Shown in pieces: positions 32,828-41,269 of a DNA stretch of 64,000 nt. Under the pieces are notes generated by a model. The model had not been told where the DNA came from. It ran no database searches and saw nothing but the letters and a program-made list of their open reading frames with translations. Within the stretch, counting starts at the first letter, position 1, and every line of letters begins with the position of its first letter. Both the position numbers and the translations under genes were made by a program. The DNA comes from Rhodococcus sp. 4CII (GTDB taxonomy: Bacteria > Actinomycetota > Actinomycetes > Mycobacteriales > Mycobacteriaceae), in contig NZ_JACCFE010000002.1 of the NCBI RefSeq assembly GCF_014256275.1, positions 4,630,001 to 4,694,000 of the forward strand. Reading direction: 5' to 3'.

Positions 32828-33946
32828 ATGACGGTCCCCATCAGTGATTACAGTTCGGTCGGCGTCGGAATCGTGGGGCTCAGCGCGTCGGGTGGTTGGG
32901 CCGCCGGTGCCCATGTGCCCGCCCTGGCGAGGCTTGCCGGCTTCGAGTTGCGTGGATTGGTCGCCAGCAGCAGAGCTACGGCAAAGGCGGCGGGCGACAA
33001 ATTCGATGTCGACTTGGCATACGACAACGTGCGAGAACTCGCAGGCAGGGATGAGATCGACCTCATCGTCATCACGGTCAAAGTGCCCGAACACCGCGAG
33101 CTCGTCATGACGGCTCTCGACTGCGGAAAGGCAGTTCTCTGCGAATGGCCGCTCGGCAACGGGCTCGAGGAGACCGAGCAACTCGCGGCGGCGGCGCAGA
33201 CGCGGGGTCTGCCGGGATTCGTCGGACTACAGGCGCGATCGGCTCCGACCATCCGATACATGCGCGATCTGATCGCCGACGGTTTCATCGGAGATGTCCT
33301 GTCGACCAGCCTCATCGGATCGGGCGGTACCTGGGGGGCGACCGTAGACGCTCGGAACGCGTACACCCTCGACCGTGCGAACGGCGCGACGATGCTGACC
33401 ATTCCGTTCGGTCACACCATCGACGCTCTTACCATGGTGCTGGGAGAGTTCGATGACATCGCCGCCACCACGGCGACACGACGACGGCAGGTCTTCGACG
33501 GGGAGTCGAACAGGGAGATCCCGATGACCGCCGAAGACCAAATCGCGGTGAGCGGCGTTCTCGCAGGCGGTGCGATCGCGTCCGTGCACTTCCGAGGGGG
33601 AATGTCCGCCGGCACGAACCTCCTCTGGGAGATCAACGGCACCGCCGGCGACCTCGTGCTGACGGGAAACTTCGGGCATCTCCAGTTGGCGAACATCGAG
33701 CTGCGCGGCTCCCGCGCCGGCAGCGACATGGCAGTGATGTCGCCGCCGCGGCGCTACGAACTCGCACCGCGGGACGCGTTCGCCGAGGTTCCGCGGGCCT
33801 ACAACGTTGCGAACGCCTACGCGCAGATCCGGGACGACCTCGCTTCTGGAACCACATTCGCGCCCACGTTCGCACACGCCGTGCATCGCCATCGTCTGCT
33901 CGAGCGTATCGGTGCGAGCGCTTCGAGGCGGTGCGGGTCGCGATGA
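32828..33946 (+). CDS. Gfo/Idh/MocA-family oxidoreductase (Gal80-like C-terminus)
   Basis: A 372-residue NAD(P)-dependent dehydrogenase-fold protein. The N-terminal Rossmann segment is GVGIVGLSASGGWAAGAHVP, and the usual EKP motif appears as CEWPLGNGLEETEQL, so the catalytic Lys is replaced by Trp. The long insert (SLIGSGGTWGATVDARN) and the C-terminal beta domain are Gal80-like. Without the Lys it may bind NAD(P) for sensing rather than catalyse hydride transfer; Gal80 itself is such a regulator. SD AGGAG 9 nt before the ATG. The element at 33984-34002 separates it from the next gene. Confidence 0.85.
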   Translation: MTVPISDYSSVGVGIVGLSASGGWAAGAHVPALARLAGFELRGLVASSRATAKAAGDKFDVDLAYDNVRELAGRDEIDLIVITVKVPEHRELVMTALDCGKAVLCEWPLGNGLEETEQLAAAAQTRGLPGFVGLQARSAPTIRYMRDLIADGFIGDVLSTSLIGSGGTWGATVDARNAYTLDRANGATMLTIPFGHTIDALTMVLGEFDDIAATTATRRRQVFDGESNREIPMTAEDQIAVSGVLAGGAIASVHFRGGMSAGTNLLWEINGTAGDLVLTGNFGHLQLANIELRGSRAGSDMAVMSPPRRYELAPRDAFAEVPRAYNVANAYAQIRDDLASGTTFAPTFAHAVHRHRLLERIGASASRRCGSR

Positions 33947-33983
33947 CGAGTGGTAGTGATCTGTTGCACACTGCTGTACGATC

Positions 33984-34017
33984 GGTTTTACTCTAAGGAT
34001 CGACAATTAATCTGTCG
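33984..34017. promoter_or_regulatory. Regulon element plus small palindrome upstream of the HTH/PPDK-like unit
   Basis: GGTTTTACTCTAAGGATCG (33984-34002) is, on the other strand, CGATCCTTAGAGTAAAACC and matches the 1761 element. It is followed by CGACA-N7-TGTCG (34001-34017). The first gene starts at 34053. Confidence 0.5.
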
Positions 34018-34052
34018 AGTAAGAACGCACACCGAGCACGAAGGCAGAATCG

Positions 34053-34697
34053 ATGAGCACCGGAAGTTCGCGCCACGAGGACACTTCGCAGGAACTGAGC
34101 CTGCTGCAGACCCTTCGCCTGAAGGGACGCGCGACATCGGATGCGCTCGCGTCCGCTGCTGGGATCGACAACGCAACGGTCGAACGTCTCGTCGACAGCG
34201 CTGTCGACGCCGAACGATGCACTCGAACTGGTCAGTTCGTGAAGCTCTCGGCATCGGGAAAGGAGCGACTTGCGGAACTGACCGCCGCTGAGCGCGCATC
34301 GGTCGATCACGCAGGCCTGGAAGGCCTGTACGAGGAGTTCGACTTCTACAACAACGACCTCAAGACCCTCGTCACCGACTGGCAGATGAAGGATGGGAAC
34401 ACGCCCAACGATCACGCAGATGCGGCATACGACGAGGAGATCGTGCGTCGGCTGTCCGAACTGCACGAGTCCTTCCTGCCGTGGCTGGGAAAGCTTGCGG
34501 CGCTGAACAAGCGCCTGGCTCATTACACGGCCCGATTCGACTACGCGCTCGACAAAGTCAGAGGCGGCGACCACAGCTTCATCGCGCGACCGATTGCCGA
34601 CAGCTACCACACCGTGTGGTTCGAGCTGCACGAAGAACTGATCGGCCTGCTCGGCAGGGATCGCGCATCCGAGGCCGCAGCCGGCCGAGCGGTCTGA
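34053..34697 (+). CDS. HTH-containing helical protein coupled to the PPDK-like gene
   Basis: A 214-residue protein not assigned to a named family by me. Residues ~15-80 look like a winged helix (LLQTLRLKGRATSDALASAAG, in pieces LLQTLRLKGRATSDA and LASAAGIDNATVERLVDSA, then FVKLSASGKERLAEL). The C-terminal ~120 residues are helical and include EFDFYNNDLKTLVTDWQMK. It is 46 bp upstream of the PPDK-like gene and probably co-transcribed. It may be a regulator or a partner subunit for the phosphotransferase. The ending (SYHTVWFELHEELI) suggests protein-protein contact, but this is speculative. Confidence 0.65.
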   Translation: MSTGSSRHEDTSQELSLLQTLRLKGRATSDALASAAGIDNATVERLVDSAVDAERCTRTGQFVKLSASGKERLAELTAAERASVDHAGLEGLYEEFDFYNNDLKTLVTDWQMKDGNTPNDHADAAYDEEIVRRLSELHESFLPWLGKLAALNKRLAHYTARFDYALDKVRGGDHSFIARPIADSYHTVWFELHEELIGLLGRDRASEAAAGRAV

Positions 34698-34743
34698 TCA
34701 CCGTCACCATTCATGGACTGAAATTGGTTAGGAAGGACAAAAG

Positions 34744-36207
34744 ATGACGGTCTTGCGCCTGGGGCAGTGCCCGGATGCGGAGCGCGAGCTCATCGGAGGA
34801 AAAGCGTTCAGCATCAATTCGATGCTCAACCTCGGACTCCCAGTGCCCCCCGCGTTTGTTCTGGGAACCGATGAATGCGCACGGTATTACGCTTCCGACC
34901 GGAAGCTCGCCGATGATGTGCTGACGGAACTGAGACGGGGAATCGAATCTCTCGAGAGCACACTCGGGCGTACGTTCGGAGCTGCGCAGAAGCCGCTGCT
35001 CGTCTCCGTTCGATCCGGCGCGCCCCGCAGCATGCCGGGGATGATGGACACCGTTCTGAACCTCGGCATCAACGACGCCGTCGAGGCGGCTCTTCGCGAC
35101 GAAACCGCCGACTCGGAATATGCGGCGGACACCCATCGTCGCTTCAAGGAGCAGTTCCGAAAGGTTGTCGGGAGTGACCCGTCGCCGGAGCCCTGGGAAC
35201 AGCTCGAAGCCGCCGTCGCGGCCGTATTCAACTCCTGGCACTCGCCTCGCGCGGTGGCCTACCGCCGCCACCACGGCATCTCCGACGACGGGGGCACCGC
35301 GGTCACCGTGCAGGCCATGGTCTTCGGAAACCTGGACGATCATTCAGGGACGGGTGTGCTGTTCACCCGCGACCCCGTCACTGCTCAGTCCGCACCTTTC
35401 GGTGAATGGCTCCCCAAGGGGCAGGGTGAGGATGTCGTCTCCGGACGCTGCACGCCGCTCACTCTCGGCCACCTCGCCGGGTTCATGCCTGAGGTCCACA
35501 AGCAACTGATGGAGTCCGCGGCCCTTCTCGAACGCACATTCTGTGACGTTCAGGATATCGAGTTCACCGTTGAGTCCGGGCATCTGTGGTTGCTCCAAAC
35601 TCGTTCCGCGAAACGCTCGGCGAGCGCCGCAGTGCACCATGCCGTCACGTTCGAAAAGGAAGGCATCGTCACTCCAGAGGGCGCACTGTCGATGATCAGC
35701 CCCGAGCAGTTGAGCGCGTTCCTCCGCCCTCATCTCGCGCCGACGGCACGCATCGGTGCCAAGCTACTGGCGCGGGGAGAAGTCGCGTGTCCCGGCGTGG
35801 TCAGCGGCCTGGTGGTCGGAACGGCAGACGAGGCGGAGGAGATGGCCGAACAAGGCATCGACGTCATCCTCGCTCGCCCGACGACCGATCCGGACGACGT
35901 CCACGGAATTCTCGCCGCCAAGGCGATCATTACCGAGATCGGAGGGGCCACCTCCCACGCGGCGGTGGTCAGTCGCGAATTCAACCGGGCATGCGTCGTC
36001 GGCTGTGGCGAGGGTTCGCTCATGGATCTGGTCGGCAAGAACGTCACCGTCGACGCCACGTCGGGTGAAATTCTCGACGGCGTCCTCGAAGTGGAGATTC
36101 CCTCGAAGGACACGCACCCCGATCTCCGCGTCGTCACCGAGTGGCTCGCGACAAGTGCAACGGGATGCGACAACCCGCTCAACAAGATCCTCGCGGCTGC
36201 CCATTAG
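34744..36207 (+). CDS. Truncated pyruvate, phosphate dikinase-like protein (ATP-grasp plus phosphohistidine domain)
   Basis: A 487-residue protein that matches only the N-terminal half of PPDK (normally ~870-900 residues). The ATP-grasp domain shows LIGGKAFSINSMLNLGLPVPP, VSVRSGAPRSMPGMMDT and GVLFTRDPVT. The phosphohistidine domain shows EIGGATSHAAVVSRE with His405. The PEP/pyruvate TIM barrel is absent and the stop is followed by a hairpin, so this is not an obvious recent break. It could charge its own His from ATP and pass the phosphoryl group to a separate acceptor subunit, like PpsB/PpsA of phenylphosphate synthase. Candidates are the proteins at 39463 and 52210. Confidence 0.88.
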   Translation: MTVLRLGQCPDAERELIGGKAFSINSMLNLGLPVPPAFVLGTDECARYYASDRKLADDVLTELRRGIESLESTLGRTFGAAQKPLLVSVRSGAPRSMPGMMDTVLNLGINDAVEAALRDETADSEYAADTHRRFKEQFRKVVGSDPSPEPWEQLEAAVAAVFNSWHSPRAVAYRRHHGISDDGGTAVTVQAMVFGNLDDHSGTGVLFTRDPVTAQSAPFGEWLPKGQGEDVVSGRCTPLTLGHLAGFMPEVHKQLMESAALLERTFCDVQDIEFTVESGHLWLLQTRSAKRSASAAVHHAVTFEKEGIVTPEGALSMISPEQLSAFLRPHLAPTARIGAKLLARGEVACPGVVSGLVVGTADEAEEMAEQGIDVILARPTTDPDDVHGILAAKAIITEIGGATSHAAVVSREFNRACVVGCGEGSLMDLVGKNVTVDATSGEILDGVLEVEIPSKDTHPDLRVVTEWLATSATGCDNPLNKILAAAH

Positions 36208-36247
36208 TCACCATTCAGCGCAACGTAATTGGTGAGAGATGTGCCGC

Positions 36248-36283
36248 GTGTGGCCCCTCAGCGAGTTCGCTGAGGGGCCACAC
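36248..36283. terminator. Perfect 17-bp hairpin after the PPDK-like gene
   Basis: Arms GTGTGGCCCCTCAGCGA (36248-36264) and its exact complement (36267-36283), 40 bp after the stop. No long T tract follows. Confidence 0.7.
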
Positions 36284-36429
36284 CCTATTCGTGATTCACG
36301 CGACGTTCGGGCTACCTCGGCGGACCGCCGAACCTTCACACATCTATACGAAAGGATGCGCGAATTGTCCTACTCATCTTTGTCATCCCCGTTGCAGTTG
36401 CCCGGCCGTCCATGGCAGAGGCATCTGAG

Positions 36430-36798
36430 GTGACCACAGGTCACAGCGACGGTTGCTTCGGTTGTGGCAGCGACAACCCGATCGGGCTCGGCCTCCGGTG
36501 TACCGCCGGTCCGGGGTTGTCGCTGCGCGCGTCGGTCGTACCGGCAGCGACGAATCTACGATGCATCGGCCCCGTACCGTTCGGGATCATCTCAGCGATT
36601 CTGGAGGAGGCCATGGGATTGCTGGGTGGGCTGGTGTCGACATCGATGAATGTCGAGCACCTTTCGATCGATTGCGACCATTTCCCCGATGCTGAGCAGG
36701 AACTCACCATCGAGGCCGCGATCGATGAGATCATCGGCGACCGCGTCCGCACCAGCGCGATCTTAAGATCTGCCGGTGGCGGTCTTTGCGACCGCTAG
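36430..36798 (+). CDS. Hot-dog thioesterase (PaaI-like), ending at the IS630 insertion site
   Basis: A short hot-dog protein (~122 residues). The N-terminal motif DGCFGCGSDNPIGLGL is typical of this PaaI-like group, as is ISAILEEAMGLLGGL for the central helix. I favour GTG 36430 over ATG 36412, which has no SD. The stop TAG at 36796-36798 is formed at the left end of the IS630 element. Removing the element also leaves TAG (GACCGCTAGAGG), so the frame ended here before insertion. The end (ILRSAGGGLCDR) is about 10-20 residues shorter than usual for the fold, so the last strand may be missing. Confidence 0.7.
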   Translation: MTTGHSDGCFGCGSDNPIGLGLRCTAGPGLSLRASVVPAATNLRCIGPVPFGIISAILEEAMGLLGGLVSTSMNVEHLSIDCDHFPDAEQELTIEAAIDEIIGDRVRTSAILRSAGGGLCDR

Positions 36799-37859
36799 TG
36801 GCTCGTGATTGAAGTGTCTTGACGGTTCGCTTTGGTTAGTACTTGGTCGGCGGTCTTGGTCCAGACGAACGGCGCACAGCGGGTGTTCCATCCGTTGATG
36901 AAGGCACGGATCTTGGTGGTCAGATCCCTAACGGAACCGAAGGTTCCGCGGTGAATGGCTTGACGTTCGATGATCCCGAACCACACCTCCACCAGGTTCA
37001 TCCACGATGCCGAGGTGGGTGTGAAATGCACATGGATACGGGGATGTTCGGCCAACCACGTGCGGACTTCGGCCTTCTTGTGAGTGGCGTAGTTGTCCAT
37101 GACCAGATGCAACTCCCGTTCCGGGTAGGCGCGGGCGAGGTGTTTGAGGAAGACGAGGAACTCCTGATGACGGTGCCGCGGTTTGCACAGGCCGGTGACC
37201 TTTCCGGTGGCGATGTCGAGGGCGGCGAACAAGGTCGAGGTGCCGTGCCGGACATAGTCGTGGGTGCGCTTCTCGACCGAGCCGACGCGCATCGGAAGCA
37301 TCGGCGCGGTCCGGTCCAGGGCCTGGATCTGCGACTTTTCGTCCACACAGAGCACGATCGCGTTGTCCGGTGGGTCCAAGTACAGCCCGACGATGTCGGT
37401 GACCTTGGCGACCAACTCTGGGTCCGTCGAGAATTTGAACGTCTCACTGCGCCAAGGCTTGACGCCGTATTCGCGCCACGCCGACGCGACCGTGGTGTTA
37501 CTGATTTTCAACCGGTCGGCGAGCAACCGGCTGCTCCAATGTGTCACGCCGAGATTCTTTGGCGGCGGAGCCAGCGTCGCCGTCACGATGGCGGCGTGGT
37601 CGATCTCTCGGGGACGCCCGGAACGCTGTTCGTCCTCGAGGCCCGCGATTCCGAATCGCTCGTAACGCGAGCGCCACAAGATCACCGTCGGTCGCGATAC
37701 CCCCACTGTCCGCGCGATCCGTGCGTTCGACTCTCCGTCGGCGGCCAGCACCATCATCCGCGCCCGCTGCGCCAAATCCGCGCGCACTGACTTCGACCGT
37801 GCCAACGCGGTCAACTCGTCCCGATCTCCGTCACGCAACATCAAAGGAGCAGCTCGCAT
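36795..37859 (-). CDS. IS630 family transposase
   Basis: A 354-residue transposase, apparently full length. The N-terminus has an HTH (ARIARTVGVSRPTVILWRSR). The DDE catalytic core is D in IVLCVDEKSQIQAL, D in LHLVMDNYATHKK and E in WMNLVEVWFGIIERQ. The reading frame reaches the very end of the element, so the stop is within the left inverted repeat (36795-36797). It is likely to be active or recently active, as no internal break is seen. Confidence 0.95.
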   Translation of the reverse strand: MRAAPLMLRDGDRDELTALARSKSVRADLAQRARMMVLAADGESNARIARTVGVSRPTVILWRSRYERFGIAGLEDEQRSGRPREIDHAAIVTATLAPPPKNLGVTHWSSRLLADRLKISNTTVASAWREYGVKPWRSETFKFSTDPELVAKVTDIVGLYLDPPDNAIVLCVDEKSQIQALDRTAPMLPMRVGSVEKRTHDYVRHGTSTLFAALDIATGKVTGLCKPRHRHQEFLVFLKHLARAYPERELHLVMDNYATHKKAEVRTWLAEHPRIHVHFTPTSASWMNLVEVWFGIIERQAIHRGTFGSVRDLTTKIRAFINGWNTRCAPFVWTKTADQVLTKANRQDTSITSH

Positions 37860-37910
37860 GCCTTATTGTCGCAAACAAGACCGTCAAATTACTTACCCCA
37901 CGCCGCACTA
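36796..37910 (-). mobile_element. IS630-family insertion sequence, ~1.1 kb
   Basis: The element is bounded by TA at 36796-36797 and 37909-37910. Imperfect terminal inverted repeats read TAGTGGCTCGTG...TTGACGGT from the left and TAGTGCGGCGTG...TTGACGGT from the right. IS630/Tc1-type elements duplicate TA; the pre-insertion site would be CTAG, a common IS630 target. It holds one transposase gene and appears complete. Confidence 0.85.
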
Positions 37911-37954
37911 GAGGGACCTACGTAGCGTGCAGTCCCCGAGGGCGCTTCGCGCCT

Positions 37955-37996
37955 CGTGCGCCTTTCTGGTAGCTGGAACGACCAGAAAGGCGCACG
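37955..37996. terminator. Perfect 16-bp hairpin downstream of the AveC-like gene
   Basis: Arms CGTGCGCCTTTCTGGT (37955-37970) and exact complement (37981-37996) with a 10-nt loop, 15 bp past the stop of the minus-strand membrane protein gene. Confidence 0.7.
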
Positions 37997-38010
37997 GGCG
38001 GCGGAGCCGC

Positions 38011-39027
38011 CTACCGCGGCTGGCTGTTCTCCCGTGGTGAAGGAGCAGTTGCAGGAACGTAATTGGGTCGGAACGGATGGCGACCGAGCACCGTCTCGAG
38101 GATGAACGCAAACACCGCAACCCCCAACGCGATGGTCAACATTCCGAGCAGCTGTGTCGGCAGCCAGGGATAGTTGCCGTTGACTGCGATCCAGGAGGGC
38201 ATTGCTATGAAACCGTATACGGCGGTCACGGACAGCGGAGTGATCAAAAGCATCGACACCGACTTCCAGCCACGCAGGCGCTCGCGGTACCGGTAGGCAA
38301 TTGCGGCGGCCAGGAATACACCGACCGAGTTGCACGGGATCCACCACCACGGCAGTTGCGTGAGGATGATGAGCGGCTGATTCCCGTAGTAGTGGTAGAC
38401 CCCCATATTCAGCAAGATCTCTTCGAATATCACCGAACTCGCCGCTGCGCCCGCCCACATCAACCAGATTGTCTTCGTACGCGGATTGCTCTCGAGAAGT
38501 TTGTAGATGAAGATCATGAAGGCGCCGTAGCCGAACCAGCCGGCAACGATCCACCACGGCATCTCCCGGCCGAGGATGGTGAAAGCATGGTTCGTCTCAC
38601 TCCACGGGAAATAGACCGCGCCGATGACGTCGTAGAAGACCTCGGGGATGCAGATCATCGCCCCACTGAGCGCGAGCATCAAGGGCAGGAAGGAACCGGT
38701 CTTCCTGAGTTCGCGGATGCCGAGTCCGACCCCGATGAGCCCAGCCAAGGTCATGAAGGACGTCGCAATGATGTTGTTCATCGACATGTACGGGGTATCT
38801 TGCGGCGGAACCGGGATCTTGAAGACGGGATCCATCGTGAAGTCTGCGCTTCCGAGAACAGGGCCCTGCCGGAGCGCGGTGATGATGAGAGCCGCGGCGA
38901 TTGCGAACACAACCGTAACGGCAATGATGATTTTGCTTCTTGGCGTGATGCCTTCCAGCGAGGATTGATCGGGGTTGATCTGCGGAGCGACTCGCTGGGA
39001 GCCCTCCTTGGACGGCGTGGAAACCAT
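38011..39027 (-). CDS. Multi-pass membrane protein, AveC-like (spirocyclase AveC family)
   Basis: A 338-residue integral membrane protein with about seven to eight hydrophobic segments, beginning near residue 33 (IIIAVTVVFAIAAALIITAL) and ending near residue 320. Charged clusters are few; WWWIPCNSVG, PWWIVAGWFGYGAF and VFEEILLNMGVYHYYG-like stretches are the distinctive parts. Length and hydropathy match proteins labelled spirocyclase AveC family in actinobacteria, named after the 337-residue Streptomyces avermitilis AveC. The assignment rests on memory of the family style, so the activity is open. The start could be ATG 39000 region or 39027; I used 39027. Confidence 0.65.
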   Translation of the reverse strand: MVSTPSKEGSQRVAPQINPDQSSLEGITPRSKIIIAVTVVFAIAAALIITALRQGPVLGSADFTMDPVFKIPVPPQDTPYMSMNNIIATSFMTLAGLIGVGLGIRELRKTGSFLPLMLALSGAMICIPEVFYDVIGAVYFPWSETNHAFTILGREMPWWIVAGWFGYGAFMIFIYKLLESNPRTKTIWLMWAGAAASSVIFEEILLNMGVYHYYGNQPLIILTQLPWWWIPCNSVGVFLAAAIAYRYRERLRGWKSVSMLLITPLSVTAVYGFIAMPSWIAVNGNYPWLPTQLLGMLTIALGVAVFAFILETVLGRHPFRPNYVPATAPSPRENSQPR

Positions 39028-39462
39028 GTCTGCGCCTCTCTATGACGACAGCGAACTGTGGGCATCTGCCTTGACGTGGCAACTGATGCGTGGCAACGGC
39101 TGGGTGAGTCGTTGTTGCAAGACCAACCCTATGACACAGAACACATTAAAGTCTATAGATAGACTGTTGCAGATCCGATGGTCGGGCGGAGCGGGATGCG
39201 TCGATACCGGAGGCTTCACAGCCGCCGTCTCGTAGCGGTAGGGCCATCCCGGCGGCCCGACTACTCGCGAGGCGCTTCGCTCGGGGTCTCCAATTTTGCG
39301 TGACTGTCTATTGTCACATAGTCAATTGATAGAGTTTAATTGTGGTGTCCGTCACTTTGCGTAGCAGATCGCGCAGCGTCACGGTGCCGGAAGACCCCGG
39401 GTCGACGACCATTCCGGCCCACGTAAGGGTCGCCAGACTGCGCTCACGATGAGGAGAAATTC
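39028..39462. other. 435-bp divergent intergenic region with two regulon elements
   Basis: No convincing gene. It holds the palindrome AGTCTATAGATAGACT (39150-39165) and, nearer the + gene, CACATAGTCAATTGATAGAG followed by TTTAATTG (39316-39343). A GC-rich stretch of ~90 bp separates them. It probably contains separate promoters for the AveC-like gene and the PEP-utiliser-like gene. Confidence 0.6.
39150..39165. promoter_or_regulatory. Perfect 16-bp palindrome AGTCTATAGATAGACT
   Basis: Two 7-bp arms (AGTCTAT, ATAGACT) with a 2-bp centre, 123 bp upstream of the AveC-like start at 39027. It is the most symmetrical version of the recurring ATAGACT/GATAGTC half-site. Confidence 0.6.
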
Positions 39463-41091
39463 TTGTACACCACCGTCACCGACCCGATTCGCGGAACATC
39501 CGAACCTGATCGGTATTGGACCAGCACCAATCTGGGCGAAGCATGCCCTGAGGTGATGTCACCGATGTGCTGGAGCATTTGGGAGCGATCGGCGGAGCTG
39601 GGCTGGCTCTACTCGATGTACGCCTTCGGTGTGCTGCCGAAGAAGAAGGTCGTCGTCTCTCCCGACGTGAACGATCGCGGATTGTCATGCTTCTTCGGTA
39701 GGCAGGCACTCAATGTCGACGCGATCAAGGAGATCATGTCGGCACTACCGGGAGTCGACGCCGACGACTTCGAGCGCGACCTGATGGGCAGTGTGCGACC
39801 GGATGCGCCACGCTTCAACACGACCTACGCGCGCGTTCCCGTACTCATGTTCAAGGCGCCCTATGCGCTGCTGCGAACCGGCCCCCGGTTGAGGTCCTTG
39901 CACGACGAAATGTACGACTATTGGACCTCGGCAGTCTTCTCTCCGGCGGAATCGAAGTGCGAGCCGATCGAGGACCTCGTGAACGCGCGCGAGCGGTTCC
40001 AGCGCATCTTTTCGGTCCACTGTGTACTGCGATTCATGTTCCAGGGTGCACAGAGCGCGGTGGCACAGGCTGCTGCGAAGGCGGGTGATGCCGCACTTGC
40101 GGATCAACTTCTGTCGGGCGTCGGTGACGTCAACGAGACGAAGATGGCGGACGATCTGTGGCGGCTGGGCCAGGGCGACCTCACGGAGGCCGAGTTTCTC
40201 TCGACGTGGGGCTACCACGGACCGAACGAGGGAAATCCGTACACATCGGTGTGGCGCGAGAATCCCGGCCCGGTCCGCGCACTCGCGGCGTCCTACGCTC
40301 AGCGTGCGGAGCGGCCTGCCGAGCGAGCTGCACGCGCACAGGCGTCCGGGGCCGAGGCCGAACGCCGCCTTCTTGCTGCCACGCCGTCGGTACGACGTCC
40401 GGCGACGCGCTGGTTGCTGCGTCGGATGCGAAACATCATCCGCACCCTGCAGATCGGCAAGGCTGCGTATCTCATGGCGATTGACGCGGCCCGGTCGGCC
40501 GCTCGGACGTTTGGCGCTCAGCAAGTGGAGCGCGGCGTACTGGACCAGATCGATGACGTCTTCTTCTTCACGGTTGAAGAATGCCAGGAACTCGCCGCCG
40601 GACGGTTGCCGAATCCGCGAGAGATCGTCGATGTTCGACGCGCCACGCGGGCCGACTACAAAGCGATGGTGCTTCCGGTCGCCTTCCGGGGCATGCCGGA
40701 GCCTCTCGAAGCCGATGACCAGATCGACAGTGCCACTCTCACCGAGCTGTCCGGCGCCGCCAGTGGCGGCGGATGCGTGGAAGGCCGAGCGCGGGTGGTG
40801 GTCGACCCGGACCAGGAGGTCGAACTGGACGCGGGCGATGTCTTGGTCTGTCGGTTCACCGACCCCAGTTGGGCTCCCCTGATGGCACTGGCAGACGCGC
40901 TCGTGATCGATATCGGTGGTTCGGCAAGCCACGGTGCGGTCGTCGCACGAGAACTCGGAATTCCGTTCGTGATCGGAACGGAGAACGGAACACGAGTGAT
41001 CCGGGACGGTGACCGGATTCGAGTCGATGGGACGGCCAACCTGGTGAGCGTGCTCGCGACGGCGAACCGCCCCGAAGCCGCGCCGGCATGA
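39463..41091 (+). CDS. PEP-utiliser/rifampicin-phosphotransferase-like protein lacking ATP-grasp, copy 1
   Basis: A 542-residue protein starting at TTG 39463 with AGGAG 6 nt upstream. The N-terminal ~430 residues are helical and open with YWTSTNLGEACPEVMSPMCWS, matching the acceptor-binding domain that opens TxGNxGE...P..WS in rifampicin phosphotransferase and related PEP synthase-like enzymes (quoted run shortened here: YWTSTNLGEA, MSPMCWS). The C-terminal ~100 residues form the swivelling phosphohistidine domain with GGSASHGAVVARE, His490. No ATP-grasp domain is present. It would need phosphoryl transfer from a separate ATP-grasp protein such as 34744-36207, or be an apo-type binding protein. 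Confidence 0.85.
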   Translation: MYTTVTDPIRGTSEPDRYWTSTNLGEACPEVMSPMCWSIWERSAELGWLYSMYAFGVLPKKKVVVSPDVNDRGLSCFFGRQALNVDAIKEIMSALPGVDADDFERDLMGSVRPDAPRFNTTYARVPVLMFKAPYALLRTGPRLRSLHDEMYDYWTSAVFSPAESKCEPIEDLVNARERFQRIFSVHCVLRFMFQGAQSAVAQAAAKAGDAALADQLLSGVGDVNETKMADDLWRLGQGDLTEAEFLSTWGYHGPNEGNPYTSVWRENPGPVRALAASYAQRAERPAERAARAQASGAEAERRLLAATPSVRRPATRWLLRRMRNIIRTLQIGKAAYLMAIDAARSAARTFGAQQVERGVLDQIDDVFFFTVEECQELAAGRLPNPREIVDVRRATRADYKAMVLPVAFRGMPEPLEADDQIDSATLTELSGAASGGGCVEGRARVVVDPDQEVELDAGDVLVCRFTDPSWAPLMALADALVIDIGGSASHGAVVARELGIPFVIGTENGTRVIRDGDRIRVDGTANLVSVLATANRPEAAPA

Positions 41092-41140
41092 ACAGACGAC
41101 CACCGCCGGCGCCTGACGCTCCTCGGTGAAAGCCGATCCG

Positions 41141-41170
41141 CTCGGTCACGTGCTCGATCACGTGACCGAG
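41141..41170. terminator. 12-bp inverted repeat after the PEP-utiliser-like gene
   Basis: CTCGGTCACGTG (41141-41152), 6-nt loop, CACGTGACCGAG (41159-41170). It precedes the stronger hairpin at 41191 and could also be a protein-binding site because of its CACGTG cores. Confidence 0.5.
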
Positions 41171-41190
41171 CGGACTGCTGTCGATCATCA

Positions 41191-41239
41191 AAAATGCGAT
41201 AGTACGAACTCCGCGATGGAGTTCGTACTATCGCATTTT
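41191..41239. terminator. Bidirectional terminator, perfect 22-bp hairpin with A/T tails
   Basis: Left arm 41191-41212 begins AAAATGCGATAGTACG and the exact complement is at 41218-41239, ending in TTTT(T). It lies between the convergent PEP-utiliser-like and P450 genes and is the clearest intrinsic terminator in the window. Confidence 0.85.
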
Positions 41240-41269
41240 TGGGTCGTTGCAGACCCGCGCGACGATCCG

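Noticed and set aside
36412..36429. ATG 36412 as the start of the hot-dog gene
   Set aside because: There is no SD before it; GTG 36430 has a purine-rich AGAGG upstream and gives the usual N-terminus.
36430..36798. Disruption of the hot-dog gene by IS630
   Set aside because: Reconstructing the empty site gives the same TAG stop, so the element does not shorten the frame.
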